NCBI GenBank assembly: GCA_022376515.1
Contig: WTXI01000267.1
Location: forward strand, 1 to 49,362
Source: Lactifluus volemus
Lineage: Eukaryota; Basidiomycota; Agaricomycetes; Russulales; Russulaceae
Direction: 5' to 3'
Length of the DNA stretch: 49,362 nt
Below the pieces are notes generated by a model. That model saw nothing but the letters and a program-made list of their open reading frames with translations, was not told the DNA's origin and made no database searches. The position numbers and the translations under genes were made by a program. This document shows positions 10,901 through 20,014 of the stretch, piece after piece. Within the stretch, counting starts at the first letter, position 1, and each line of letters opens with the position of its first letter.

Positions 10901-12395
10901 GAAGGCCGATGGTTCTATTGAGAAGTACAAGGCACGCCTCGTCGCGAGGGGATTTACTCAAGTTTATGGTGTCGATTACTACGACACCTACTCCCCCGTC
11001 GCGAAACTTGGAAGCATTCGCACGATTTTAGCGTTCGCGGCACGCTATGATTGGGATATCGAGACGTTCGACTTCATCGGAGCTTATTTGAATGGAGAAC
11101 TGGAAGCCGATGAAGACATTTATATGCAATCGCCGCCTGGTTATGAGGATCAAGCAGGCCAAGTCAAGCATCTCAAGAAATCCCTCTACGGTCTTAAACA
11201 GGCCGGACGTCGATGGTATGATACCCTAGCGTCCGCCCTCACTGATATCGGCTTTCGCGTTAGCAAAGCCGATCCCGGCGTATTTTATTTACGCACGCAG
11301 TATGATACTCTCATACTTGCTGTGCACGTGGACGACTGTGTGTTGACAGGCAGCTCGTCGAAGCTCATCGCCGATTACAAGATCAAGATTAACGCGCAAT
11401 ATTCGTTAACCGATTTGGGGCCTATTCATTGGCTTCTCGGTATCAAGATCGTTCGGGATCGTTTCGCACACACGATATCGCTTTCTCAGGAGGCATATCT
11501 CGACACTATCATCGCGCGATTCAATTTAGGCGATGCGAAAGCACAACGAACGCCGATGATCCCGAACGCGATTTATTCGAAAGAAGATGGCCTCACCGAC
11601 ACGACGGCGATGAGCAACGTGCCCTATCGAGAGGCAATCGGCAGTCTTATGTATGCTGCCGTAGCCACTCGACCTGACATTGCCTTTGCAGTGTCGATAC
11701 TGTCACAATTTTTGGAACACCCTAGCCAACTTCATTGGCAAGCCGTAAAGCGAATTTTTCGCTATTTGATCGGCTCAAAAAATTCGCAGTTGACTTATGG
11801 TAGAGAACTGCAGAATCTAACCGGGTTTACAGACGCAGACGGAGCTACGCAGCCTCATCGACACGCGATTTCGGGCTACGCTTTTCTGATCGATGGCGGC
11901 GTCGTTTCCTGGCGATCTCGAAAACAAGAACTGGTCACCTTATCAACTGCCGAGGCCGAATATGTCGCCGCAACGCACGCAGCAAAAGAAGCAATCTGGC
12001 TGCGTCGTCTTATCGGTGAACTCATTCCCAGCGCGCTTACACCCACCACTTTGTATTGCGACAATCAAGCTGCGATCAAGCTGATCGTTGACGATAACTA
12101 CCACGCGCGCACAAAACACATCGACATTCGATACCACTTCATTCGTGAAGTAGTGTCTTTGGGAAGTATTAATGTTATATACTGTCCCACTGAAGATATG
12201 ACAGCAGATATCTTCACAAAAGCTCTACCTTATTGGAAGGTCAAAAATCACTGCCTCGGACTCGGTCTCCATCGCGCTTCTATCGCGCTTGAGGGGGACT
12301 GTTGTAATATCGATTACGACGTCAGGGGGACCGCCGCCGATATCGAAAACGAGCGAGCTGACGCGAGCGACGGGGAAGACGCTCCAAGCGTCTAG
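7920..12395 (+). CDS. Copia Gag-Pol polyprotein, intact 1491 aa
   Basis: A single frame carries every domain in the Ty1/copia order. The Gag part (about 1-230) ends in a zinc knuckle CFNCKKRGHVKADC from residue 232. The aspartic protease has its active Asp at residue 326 (DSGAS). A GAG-pre-integrase segment (LHRRLGHTS, then CDSCEHAK) follows. The integrase acidic residues are D524, D587 and E623, with 35 residues between the last two (DD35E). A Pro-rich linker leads to the reverse transcriptase, with YDTYSPVAKL and an HVDD catalytic box at about 1136-1139 in place of the commoner YVDD. RNase H shows TDADGA, STAEAEYVAA and YCDNQAAIKL. The last 32 or so codons lie inside the 3' LTR. The start follows a 76-base leader after the LTR and fits the Gag N-terminus. 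Confidence 0.97.
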   Translation: MSEENKLTIIKLIEDGSNWVTYRDRMIWAVDSRRWRDHLTHDAMTTPYITAGVVGGLDPITRWENDEAGIKQLIASSVPDTVFNHIKGHVHAKDVWDELRKLFEARTKALLTELSRKLHSVRCDEDDDVRVHFNKMANLRQQLASMGKTITDEEYASILMGSLPDSYDGIMGSISAASDISEKDVSAATVIRQAQDEYNRRIIKKGNIPMDESFAVAIQRQNQKRKKRDIECFNCKKRGHVKADCWAKGGGKEGQGPKNREAKVGAASAEAQHEEIEAWMAIQEVESLDDLSDGTEGEWTVIDEDEDTVSAMISDPRTSSEVELYDSGASRHMSPHRDKFISYRPIEPRAIKTADKRLCYAIGAGDLQIDVPNGAATSNVLLKDALHAPDIGVTIVSVSRIAQAGKTVSFTGDYCEIKNKKGDVIGCIPKNSNGLYRVQHDESNAAEVVEKVSLPTLHRRLGHTSVDAIRSLIRHHAIEGVELIEDTSPFHCDSCEHAKNTRKPIKSERTGGQTSAFGEEIHSDLWGPSRTTTLGGCLYYVTFTDDFTRYTKVEILKKKSDVLAAYKAYAAWAQTQHGAKIKRLRSDRGGEYTGNQFTKFLQEQGTERRLTTHDTPQHNGVAEALNRRLMERVRAMLHQSGLPEYLWGETLQHAVWLKNRSSTRVLGDVTPLERLTGIKPNISGVPEWGQPVWVHIFKGSKLEARGVKARWVGYDKESPHAHRIYWPERSKTSVERDVKFITHAITVYAPSQTQPGQAAGVVPQQQAVPAAPAPPPPGPPGPLPADQIPLPPSPKTPEDQAEESGDQPPPFTPPSALTPLPSAALSMPSITPPAAPRKGKGKISALSAPPQPTRKSTREPKPSEYIKRLMAGEGTTGGSSNISSMIKWMHPNIQEAYEKYVSSPDQSFDDDPSASAVEFAYGAELESAAAAAVFETEGDPKTLREAQARPDWPLWKEAMDREIATLEHAGTWETVPRPQNKNIVSSKWVYRIKKKADGSIEKYKARLVARGFTQVYGVDYYDTYSPVAKLGSIRTILAFAARYDWDIETFDFIGAYLNGELEADEDIYMQSPPGYEDQAGQVKHLKKSLYGLKQAGRRWYDTLASALTDIGFRVSKADPGVFYLRTQYDTLILAVHVDDCVLTGSSSKLIADYKIKINAQYSLTDLGPIHWLLGIKIVRDRFAHTISLSQEAYLDTIIARFNLGDAKAQRTPMIPNAIYSKEDGLTDTTAMSNVPYREAIGSLMYAAVATRPDIAFAVSILSQFLEHPSQLHWQAVKRIFRYLIGSKNSQLTYGRELQNLTGFTDADGATQPHRHAISGYAFLIDGGVVSWRSRKQELVTLSTAEAEYVAATHAAKEAIWLRRLIGELIPSALTPTTLYCDNQAAIKLIVDDNYHARTKHIDIRYHFIREVVSLGSINVIYCPTEDMTADIFTKALPYWKVKNHCLGLGLHRASIALEGDCCNIDYDVRGTAADIENERADASDGEDAPSV
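12291..12299 (+). promoter_or_regulatory. Polypurine tract
   Basis: GAGGGGGAC directly abuts the 3' LTR and is the expected primer for plus-strand DNA synthesis. It lies inside the reading frame of the polyprotein. Confidence 0.85.
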
Positions 12396-12848
12396 AAACA
12401 CGGTCTGGACGTGTTTCACCCCGATTTTGTTTCTATGCTCTTGTATTGTTTGATTTATCTCATTGTGGCTTTGTTTCTTTAAGTTTTATTTAATTCTCGC
12501 AGTCTCGAAGCATCGAGAACGATGCCAAAAGAATAGTCGCGTTTATCGTGATCTATTCGGGTTTCCTTTTTCGAATTGTAGCAAGCGCGACTTCGCGCGA
12601 TGACCCTCGCGGTCATATGTCTCAGTCTTGTTTTATTTTCGATCGTTTATTCGTTTGCTTACTGTTCCTAAGATTCTAAGATTCTCTTCTTGTTCTCCAC
12701 TTTTAAATAGTCTTAAAAACAAATTATCAGAATGTATTAAATACGGGCAAAATGCCCCTCAAAATGTAACGAAGTTTGTCCTCCCCGTTCCGTTCCCTCT
12801 CGTCCCGCGTCCTCGAAAACCCTTCGATTTGACCCATACCTGTTGTCA
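12300..12848 (+). repeat. 3' LTR of the copia element
   Basis: 549 bp, matching the 5' LTR with no difference found. It encodes the last 32 or so residues and the stop codon of Gag-Pol (stop at 12393-12395) and should hold the polyadenylation signals. Confidence 0.95.
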
Positions 12849-12853
12849 GGCTG
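12849..12853. repeat. Target-site duplication GGCTG, right copy
   Basis: Exact repeat of 7290-7294 immediately after the 3' LTR. Confidence 0.95.
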
Positions 12854-12914
12854 ACCCCGAGCCCATGGTGTAGCCGCTAGGACCGAGGCCTCGCGCTTCG
12901 TACTTGACAATCCA

Positions 12915-13360
12915 GGCGGGTGGCCAGAGCAAGAGCTCAACATGAGATGCTGCTCAAGCTCGAGAAAAGGTAAGCCCCCAAATTCATGCCTCCAATGGCT
13001 CTCCTCATCGCAATAACTAAATGTCACCAACTGTGTATGCACAGACGGACCTCGTTCCTCGACCGAGTGATCAAGCTGGGTCTCGTTCAGATTGCCAAGC
13101 ATTCAAATGCGTACGTCCACCCTCCTGGTTTCAGTTTGACACCTGGACTGCTCAGGACTTTCCTGTATCCAGTGCCCGTCTTGCCCGGACCCACCAACCT
13201 GCGCGCAACTCCTCAACGAGAAGTGGCACCAGGCCTACTGTGTCATCTTCCGTTTCGGGCCCTGCCAACCCTCGATGGACTTCCAGTACCTGCGCACGCT
13301 CAAAGGCACCAGCATGCCCCTCACGCTCTTTTGCATCTCACATGCCAGATGCATTCATAA
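12915..13360 (+). pseudogene. Host-gene scrap next to the copia insertion
   Basis: A protein-like segment RRVARARAQHEMLLKLEKR at about 12915-12971 reaches a donor (GTAAGC at 12972). It resumes in frame after a CAG acceptor near 13046 as RTSFLDRVIKLGLVQIAKHS, giving an intron of about 75 nt. The frame runs on to about 13360, but its later part is Pro-rich and looks less natural. An in-frame stop lies just upstream of the first segment, so only a fragment is left. I do not recognise the family. Confidence 0.4.
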
Positions 13361-13509
13361 CCATGCGTAACTGTGGTTTGCAGTCGACCATAGATAATTA
13401 CAACAAATTTGGGAATTTTGTATAAGCAAAAACATTTAATGAAAACTTCACGAAGCAGTGGCTTTGCCCAGCCTGTTGTGTTTTGTGGAAATGTGTGTGT
13501 GCTTGCCAG

Positions 13510-13620
13510 TAGCTCTTACCCCTTACCCTTATTTACTTTACCCATGGCTAAATCTGAGGTAAATCTGTACCTGTGCCTCAGGGTAGGGGTACAGAGCGGT
13601 ATGGGTATGGGTAGAAGTTG
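13510..13620. repeat. TACCC/GGGTA inverted-repeat island
   Basis: TTACCCCTTACCCTTATTT at the left faces GGTATGGGTATGGGTAG at the right, which would fold into an imperfect hairpin of about 100 nt. It resembles 6128-6260 in word content. It may be the remains of a non-autonomous DNA transposon. Confidence 0.45.
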
Positions 13621-13662
13621 AAGTTACGCTGGGTTACACCTGTCCTTCCCTACAGGCTGAGA

Positions 13663-13799
13663 GAGCCATGGCTCAAACCGGAGCGAAGCCGAGCTGTTCC
13701 TGAGCCATCCAAATTTGGGTAGCTCGGCTCGGCTCAAGAGCCATTCGATCGGTTGAGCCACTCTGAGCTGAGCCGAGCTGAGCCGAGCCGAGCCATGGC
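13663..13799. repeat. GAGCC/GGCTC palindromic repeat island
   Basis: The palindrome GAGCCATGGCTC opens the segment and GAGCCATGGC closes it. Between them GGCTCGGCTC and GAGCCGAGCC words stand in opposite orientation. It looks like a small non-autonomous transposon with subterminal repeats, or a hairpin satellite. No target duplication was seen. Confidence 0.5.
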
Positions 13800-13819
13800 A
13801 ACACTAACCACCCCCTGCT

Positions 13820-14700
13820 CTACGTGTTTGAGGTGTAGAAGGAAGTGGAAAAGGAGTTGGTAGTGGACAAATGGTCTTGCACAAGATGACGAATGAAAGC
13901 AGAAACTTGACGATAACTTGAAAGTCGAGCTGGAGAGCATCGATAGCTTAAAGAGATTCCGCGAGCTGGTTGGTATTTAAAACTGACACCCACCATCACC
14001 AATGACACACTGTTGGCGATGCGGAGTAACCATTCGCAGAGCCCAGATGTCGCCATCATAAGATGCACATCTTCACGAAAGGCCATGTCTTCGCCGCGTG
14101 CGTCTGCACCGAGAGCAAGGTCAAGCAGGCTCTGAAGCTTCACGAGAGACACGGCCTTGGCGGCTTTGCGCAGCTCAGTATGACCAAGGTCAAGAAAGTA
14201 GAGTACCGGGTCATCCGGTTGTGGCACGCCCGCAAAAAAGCCCGCGTTGCCGTCGAACCTGAGTTGGAGAGGAGCGCCGCAGGTGCGTTGAAACTCTGCG
14301 CTGATCGCGTTTCTAGTGCTCCATGTGCCTGATTTGTATACGAGGAGACGTAAACCGCCTGAGCCGAGGATCGAAGGTGCTGCGTGGAGCACTGCAGTGT
14401 GAGGACGCGCTGGCGAAGGAGTGGCGGGGTCGCGAGGGAGAGGTAGTCGTTAGAAGAAACGTCGGCTTGGGTGGTTGGAGTCGTAGTCGTGGTCATGGTC
14501 GTGGTCGTGGTGTCTGCATTGTGGTGTGGTCGGTGGAGAGGAAAATGAGACAGATGGCGAATGGAGTTGGCGAAGGATTTCCCGGTCTTGGCGAGAAGCG
14601 AGGGCAGGTTTTTTGGGTGATACAATTCGGACCTGCTTCCATCACCGATCGACCCAACTTGAGCGGATCTTACCATCGGATCAGAGGCGGTAAGAAGAAG
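13820..14700 (-). pseudogene. BioF-like oxoamine synthase pseudogene, copy A
   Basis: A broken gene of the PLP-dependent alpha-oxoamine synthase family (8-amino-7-oxononanoate synthase and relatives), which condenses an acyl-CoA with an amino acid. Reading on the minus strand, SSNDYLSLATPPLLRQR, LHAAPSILGSGG, FNAPAALLSNSG and VPQPDDPVLY appear in the family order. They are spread over at least two frames, so several indels separate them. The C-terminal half with the PLP lysine is absent. Bases from about 14195 to 14740 are clearly homologous to copy B at 19388-19850. Homology stops abruptly at about 14195, marking a duplication breakpoint. A poly-Thr and poly-His codon tract near 14490 lies in the N-terminal part. 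Confidence 0.75.
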
Positions 14701-14748
14701 CCGCTGAGCGGCTGTCAGCCGGCCCCCGATGCTTTGGAAAATGCTTAA

Positions 14749-14897
14749 GGGCCCGTTCGGGTCCCCGGTATCGGCTCAGCTCCCGCTCGGCTCCCCGCCA
14801 AAAATGCCAAAAATGAAGGCGGACACCCAGTTTTCAGGGCGTACACCTTCATTTTTGGCAGGGGGGCTGAGCCGATACCGGGGACCCGAACGGGCCC
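14749..14897. mobile_element. PIF/Harbinger (Tourist-type) MITE, 149 bp
   Basis: The first and last 32 bases are perfect inverted repeats beginning GGGCCCGTTCGGG. Pairing continues with gaps through a GCCAAAAATG motif on both arms. The element is flanked by TAA on both sides (14746-14748 and 14898-14900). A 3-bp TWA duplication and GGGCC-type ends are typical of Harbinger/Tourist elements. It has no coding capacity. The homologous site in the paralogous copy near 19850 lacks it. Confidence 0.9.
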
Positions 14898-15039
14898 TAA
14901 GGTTGCTCGCACAAAGCCTGAAAGGAGAGAAATGCAAAAAGTCGATACAGGGGAGCTTCAGGGATTTTTATCCACGAGCAGCATGGATGATATGAAAGTA
15001 GCAAATTGGCAGTAAGGCTACAAAGCACTGTGGGCCTTG

Positions 15040-15215
15040 GCAAGCATTTGCTTCCGAGTCGCTCGCCTGACAGTGCATCCGATCGCTGGGCGACGTCGCG
15101 TCCGCATTGATTTCCATGTGCAACACACCTCAGGCTGTCGCATGCCGAGAACAAGAACCCTAGAAACAACATTCTCAGCACCACCCACCACGCCACCTGC
15201 ACCATTTACTGACAT
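15040..15215 (-). pseudogene. Degenerate C-terminal fragment of an MFS transporter, copy A
   Basis: On the minus strand RVLVLGMRQ and an AIGC/DVAQRSD stretch match the C-terminal end of the two intact antiporters nearby (FLFSLGMRQ then DVAQRSE). At DNA level GATCGCTGGGCGACGTC at about 15082 matches the coding end of the paralog near 21031. The rest of the gene is missing. It shares flanks with the fragment at about 20015-20110. Confidence 0.65.
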
Positions 15216-15239
15216 AAAATCATGATGCAGCAAGACCCA

Positions 15240-16875
15240 CTAACTAGTTTGAGACCTAAAGCCCAGGGTTGTCATGCTGCCGGATCAGACCAGCAGCATC
15301 CGATCACAAAAATCGTCATTTCGATGCCTATTCAACTGAGCCGTCGGACTTGTCCTTAAAGGCGGCCCAAGGGAGGAACGTAGGGGAACAGACCGGAAGG
15401 ATGCCACGTGTCTACATATCACATCAGCAAAATGTGCAAAACGGTTTGCACTTTTTCGCAAGTAACAAATTAAAAAAGCAAAACAGCCTGAGTCACACTA
15501 ATAGAATGCCCATAATTGGCTGTAAAATTGCGACTTTTTCACTTTTTCAAAAATTTAAAATATAACCAAGACAAACCTACTTTCAGGTAAATCTAGGTTA
15601 CTTTTGAACCTTTGCACTTATTTGGACTTTGGACTTGTACGAGCTCGTAGAAGTCAAAAACGTTTGCTGCCGGTTTCCAGATGACTAAGGAACTGCTGTA
15701 ACATCGAGGTTCCGAGTCGTACCACCAGACTACGGGACCTTTACACCGTTTCAACCTGATCATTACCATGGCAGCGATATTCGGAAATCGGGATACCACA
15801 TTCGTATACATAAAATTGTGGATTGAAACCTCCTGAAGAGAGGAGATCTAGGCAGAGCAGCACACCCCTAGTATAAGGAGATCGAAAAACTCCCACTTGT
15901 GCCCCAGCATCAGGAAAATGTTCAGGCGCCGGCCTACCCGCTACCCGCTACCCGGAGCTATCCGAGCCTATCCGACTACAGAGGCCGTGGGTAAGTCTCT
16001 TGTTTCCTGATGCGACATGCCCGGGCCACCAACTTGAATAGGAGACCGATCCACTAGTGTTTCGGTGGAATTGTGGAAGGCGCTCTGACTCGAGTAGTGA
16101 GACAAAACGCGATGAAAGAGGTGAAAGATGATTCAGATGAGTTTGAGCACACGAGAGTGAGTAGATCGACATCAAGATGAACCTTTTTATCTAGCTACAA
16201 CACGATCCGATATATAATGACACAGCCTGAGGTGAAAAAGTACTACTAATAATGAATAATACATGTCGTGGTGACGACGAAAGGCATTGTACGCTCACCT
16301 GGAAATCGATAGTCGCGTCCAGTAAGGTGCATTGTAAAGCGTGCTCGAATATGGGGATTTTTGAACCGATAATGAGGGGCGCGTGGCACGTTGGAGTCTT
16401 GGTGTGAGAGTGGAAGAGCAAAGGAATACTATGGTGGAACACGAAGGAATATTATAAAAACCGAAGGAAACTGGGTTTTCATAGGGAAGTTGACCTGGGA
16501 ATACGCAGAGGGTGTAAATGGGCTCAACTGCGCCAATAACAGGCACGCACTGGCATGGGTTGCACAGTCACGCTTGGTCCCGGAAGGGATCCACGGCTCG
16601 GTGGAGTCGATCCATGGTAATCGTAAACACGGAACAGTAACTGAACGATTCAATGTATTGTATGTCATGCAAACAGTGCCAGTGGAAACATAATGATAAG
16701 AATATCTCTAGTATCAATGTGCTCTGCCAGTGAGCCACTGAGGTGACTCTGCTGTGAAACAGAGTTCATTGCTCCCCATCGGCGCATCATCTAAGCGTTC
16801 GGGTGACCACCTGAGAAACTTATTCTCGCCGCCAATGTTTCACCTCCATGCCCAACGCCGGACCAATACTATGCG
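15240..16875. other. Intergenic, 3' of antiporter 1, no gene seen
   Basis: Only short open frames with no protein-like pattern. A tandem TACCCGC run lies near 15935-15955 and resembles the inverted-repeat islands at 6.1 and 13.5 kb. The 3' end of antiporter 1 transcripts must fall here. Confidence 0.5.
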
Positions 16876-19177
16876 TTAGGCAGAGACTTCCGTTTTGGTT
16901 TCTGCCGCTACAGTCACGGTCGCTTCAGTCGTGGTCGGACTCGGGGGCAAACCTTCTAAATCTGAACGCTGGGCGACGTCCGAGTCTCTCCTTCCCCAGT
17001 CCTCATCGATCACAGTGTGCAACTCCAGCTGCCGCATACCGAGGCTGAACAAGAACCCCGCGATCGACATCCCGAGCACCGCCTGCCAGACAACCTTGAG
17101 CGCATCCCCGAACGTGACCCGCACATCATCCCTCAACGGCGAGGTCAGTTTTGGGATGATCGGTATTGTCGCGAATGCAATCTCGACACCCTCCGGGAAC
17201 TGCGCGATGAATGACGCCGGTAGGTTCTTCTTCAGCTCATTCTGCAAAATGGTGCCGCCGACAGTGACACCCCAGATCTAAATATTCCAAAGTTGTGACT
17301 AAGGAGTGGAAGTGGATTGAGAGGGGGAGAGACTTACATAGCCGAAATTCCGCGAGAAGACGAACAGTGCCATAGCGGGAGCAGTCTGCGTGACTGGGAT
17401 GGAAGCGAGGATGGGGAACAGAGAGACAACATAAACGATGCCGACGCCAGCACCAATGGGAAGTTGGAAACCAATAGACTTGGCCATACTGCTGTCCGCC
17501 CACAGTGTCGTCAGGAGACCCGCGCCGACAATCACGAGCACCCAGCCAACGTAGATCGGAATCACGTATTTACCTGTCTTCTTGACCACGACGCCTGCCA
17601 CGAGTGCGAAGAGGCTGATGCCGTAGGATAGTCCAAACAAGTCGATACCAGTCTCTGTGGGAGATCTCTCCTTACATGCCTCGAAGAAGACGGCGTACCA
17701 ATCTGCATATTACGGTGAAGACACATCCCGGTCAGCCTCAGAGAGCTGCACGTGTAAGTGTTACGTACAACTCAGGCTGGCGAGCACCATTGATATTATA
17801 AAAGATTGGAAATAACCGCTGACGCCAGTCCAGTCCATGCGCAATAGAATTGGAACCTTGAAAGAAGTTCAATTGGCAATAATGGGTTCATGTTATAGAA
17901 AGGACTTACGACTGGTGGCGCGCAAAGGTAGAGCTCATAAATTACGAAGAGGCTCATCCCCACGAAACCAACAATCAAGGGAGCCAGGACATGGACAGAT
18001 GACCATGGGAAACGCACGCCTCCCCATGTCAGCCCGATAACGACAGAGGTAATCGACCCAGTGATCAGAATATTTCCACTACAAACAAAAGGTAAGGTCG
18101 TCTAGAGGTCGAAGTACCAGAAACCATTTCCATGTACTTACATGATGTCCATTTTATGAAGCTTTTCTCTCAGAGTTGCAAGTGGCGTTTTCAGACGCAT
18201 AAAGAGTAAGACCAGAGTTGCATTGAAGGCACATATAGGTAGGTTGAGATCTGGGCGGTTTATTCACAACACTGATAACACAATCGACAGAATTTCACGT
18301 ACAGAATATCCATCTCCTATGGGAAACGCAATAAGGTCAGATAAGAGTCGGGTTGCAATTTGCAAACTGTGAGAGAATGCCCACCATTGTCCTCGCTGAG
18401 CCAATGACCCACCAATGACTGGACCAATGCCACCCCCGATTGCCCAAGAGCTGCATGGAATCAGTGACATCTGAGGCACAAAATGAGTAGGGACCACGCA
18501 CAGTGCCATGAACCCGGTGTATGTGCCACGCTCTCGAAGCGTGACCAAATCGGACAAGATAATCTGCATCGATGCCGTAATTGCTCCTGCTCCTAACCCC
18601 TGTACAGCTTCCACCAAGTGCATTTGAGCAGCGATCGTGCGGCAGGTAAATAAGACATACCTCTTCCGATAATGAGCATATTCATACTCGATGCAGCGCC
18701 GCAAATGGCACTTCCAAGTGCGAAGAGGACAAGGGCGGTCAGCATGATGGGCCGTCGTCCTATAATCTGATTACGATGCCATTTATTCCGATTTATATTT
18801 AGAAGTGTTCTGCACTCGCGGAGAGGGTTCGGGGTCGTACCTGTGCTAGCCCGCCACAAAGAGGGACAAGGGCTGTGCAGCCCAACGTATATGCGGAACC
18901 AACCCATATAAATTGCTTTCCGTTCAATTCACGGACAATTGTTGGCAAGGCTGCCCCAATTGCGGTCTACGATAAATTTTGTGTTAGGTGCATGGCGCCC
19001 TCGCAGGAGAAGACCCACGAATTCTACGGCTGTGAGGAGGACCGAAAGAGCGAGGGAGAATATGATGCACCAGAATTTCCAGTCTTTTGGCACACTGCGG
19101 ATGTCTCCGTCGACTGGCTGTGTCTCCGCGCAGTTGGAGTCTCTGAGAGCCGATGGGTTGTGAGACGACGACGCCAT
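16876..19177 (-). CDS. MFS multidrug:H+ antiporter, 14-TM (paralog 1)
   Basis: A plasma-membrane drug efflux carrier of the major facilitator superfamily, DHA14-like group. Exon 1 begins at 19177 and ends ...LLTAVEF. After a 52-nt intron the protein continues TAIGAALPTIVREL, GSAYTLGCTALVPLCGGLAQ and IIGRRPIMLTA (motif A region). Next come VQGLGAGAITAS, WAIGGGIGPVIGGSLAQ (antiporter motif C) and RWIFYLNLPICA, whose RWIF is encoded by a 14-nt micro-exon at 18303-18316. TSVVIGLTWGG, the DLFGLSY...GYVIP region and ASIPVTQTAPAMA follow. A hydrophilic tail ends at 16876. All joins checked keep frame, so it looks functional. The substrate is unknown. A BioF-like pseudogene sits just upstream. Confidence 0.9.
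18303..18316 (-). other. 14-nt micro-exon of antiporter 1
   Basis: GAGATGGATATTCT is bordered by an AG acceptor and a GT donor on the minus strand. It supplies RWIF in the family motif WRWIFYLNLP. Both joins keep the frame. The paralog has the same exon at 22381-22394. Confidence 0.85.
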
Positions 19178-19387
19178 GGAAAGAGAGGGGAAATTAGGGG
19201 GAAGTCACGGAAACGCGGAAACGAAGCGAAACCATTGAACAGGAGGGCAGCGCGATCTGAGATTTGAGGAGGCCGATGGTCGGGATTGCGCCTCCTTTGG
19301 ACCAGGAGGGGAATTCGGAGGCTGATGGTCGTCGCGGCGCAGCAGGAGGGAGACGAGCGGGCACACGCGAATGGATGGCTGCATCGT

Positions 19388-19892
19388 AGTAGAGTACCGG
19401 GTCATCCGGTTGTGGCATGCACGCAAAAAAAGCCCGTGTTGGCTTCGAACCTGAGTTGAAGAGGAGCGCCGCAGGTGCGTTGAAAGTCTGCGCTGTTCGC
19501 GTTTCTAGTGCTGCATGTGCCTGATTTGTATACGAGGAGACGTGAACGCCTGGGCCGAGGATCGAAGGTGCTGCGTGGAGCGCTGCAGTCTGAGGAAACT
19601 CGCGAGGGAGAGGCAAGAAACGTCGGCTGGGGTGGTTGGAGCCGTGATCGTGGTCGTGGTCGTGGTTGCGGTGGCGAAGGGAGTCGACGACGGATTTCCC
19701 GGTCCTGGCGAGAAGCGAGGGCAGGTGGAGAGTTTTTGGGTGAGCCGATCCGGACCTGCTTTCTACATCCCATCTCAACGATCGACCCAACTTGTGATTG
19801 CGACAAGGACTAAGCGGAGTCGTAGTCCCCGAGCCTTTGGAAAATGCCAAGGATGCTCGCACAAAGCCTAAAAGGAGAGAAACGAAACACAT
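19388..19892 (-). pseudogene. BioF-like oxoamine synthase pseudogene, copy B
   Basis: Paralog of copy A at 13820-14700. The minus strand reads LHAAPSILG, AHAALETRTAQTFNAPAALL, FNSGSKPTRAFF and MPQPDDPVLYYDAAIHSRV, the N-terminal half of the alpha-oxoamine synthase family. It lacks the PLP-lysine half. Many substitutions and indels separate it from copy A, and the SSNDYL motif of copy A is deleted. It is cut off about 200 bp upstream of the start of antiporter 1. The HDHDHDHDHG tract encodes the same low-complexity region as the Thr tract of copy A in another frame. Confidence 0.75.
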
Positions 19893-20014
19893 CGATACAG
19901 GGGAGCGTCAAGGATTTTTATCCATGAGCAGAGTGGATGATAGGAAAATAGCAAATTGGCTACAAGGCGGCTGGGCCCTGGCAAGATTTGCGTCCGAGCC
20001 GCTCGGCTGCCAGT

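Larger units (their letters stand above)
7295..12848 (+). mobile_element. Complete Ty1/copia LTR retrotransposon
   Basis: A 5554-bp element bounded by two 549-bp LTRs that start TGTTGTAATATCG and end TGTTGTCA, flanked by the 5-bp duplication GGCTG. The internal region has a primer site directly after the 5' LTR, one uninterrupted Gag-Pol frame, and a purine tract (GAGGGGGAC) directly before the 3' LTR. Reading base by base I found no difference between the LTRs. Since the two LTRs are identical at the time of insertion, this implies a very recent event. All parts needed for autonomous movement appear present. Confidence 0.97.

Noticed and set aside
14480..14520. GTCGTGGTCATGGTCGTGG short tandem pattern, possible CRISPR or minisatellite
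   Set aside because: It is simple trinucleotide drift coding Thr/His runs in the BioF-like pseudogenes, not a repeat-spacer array.
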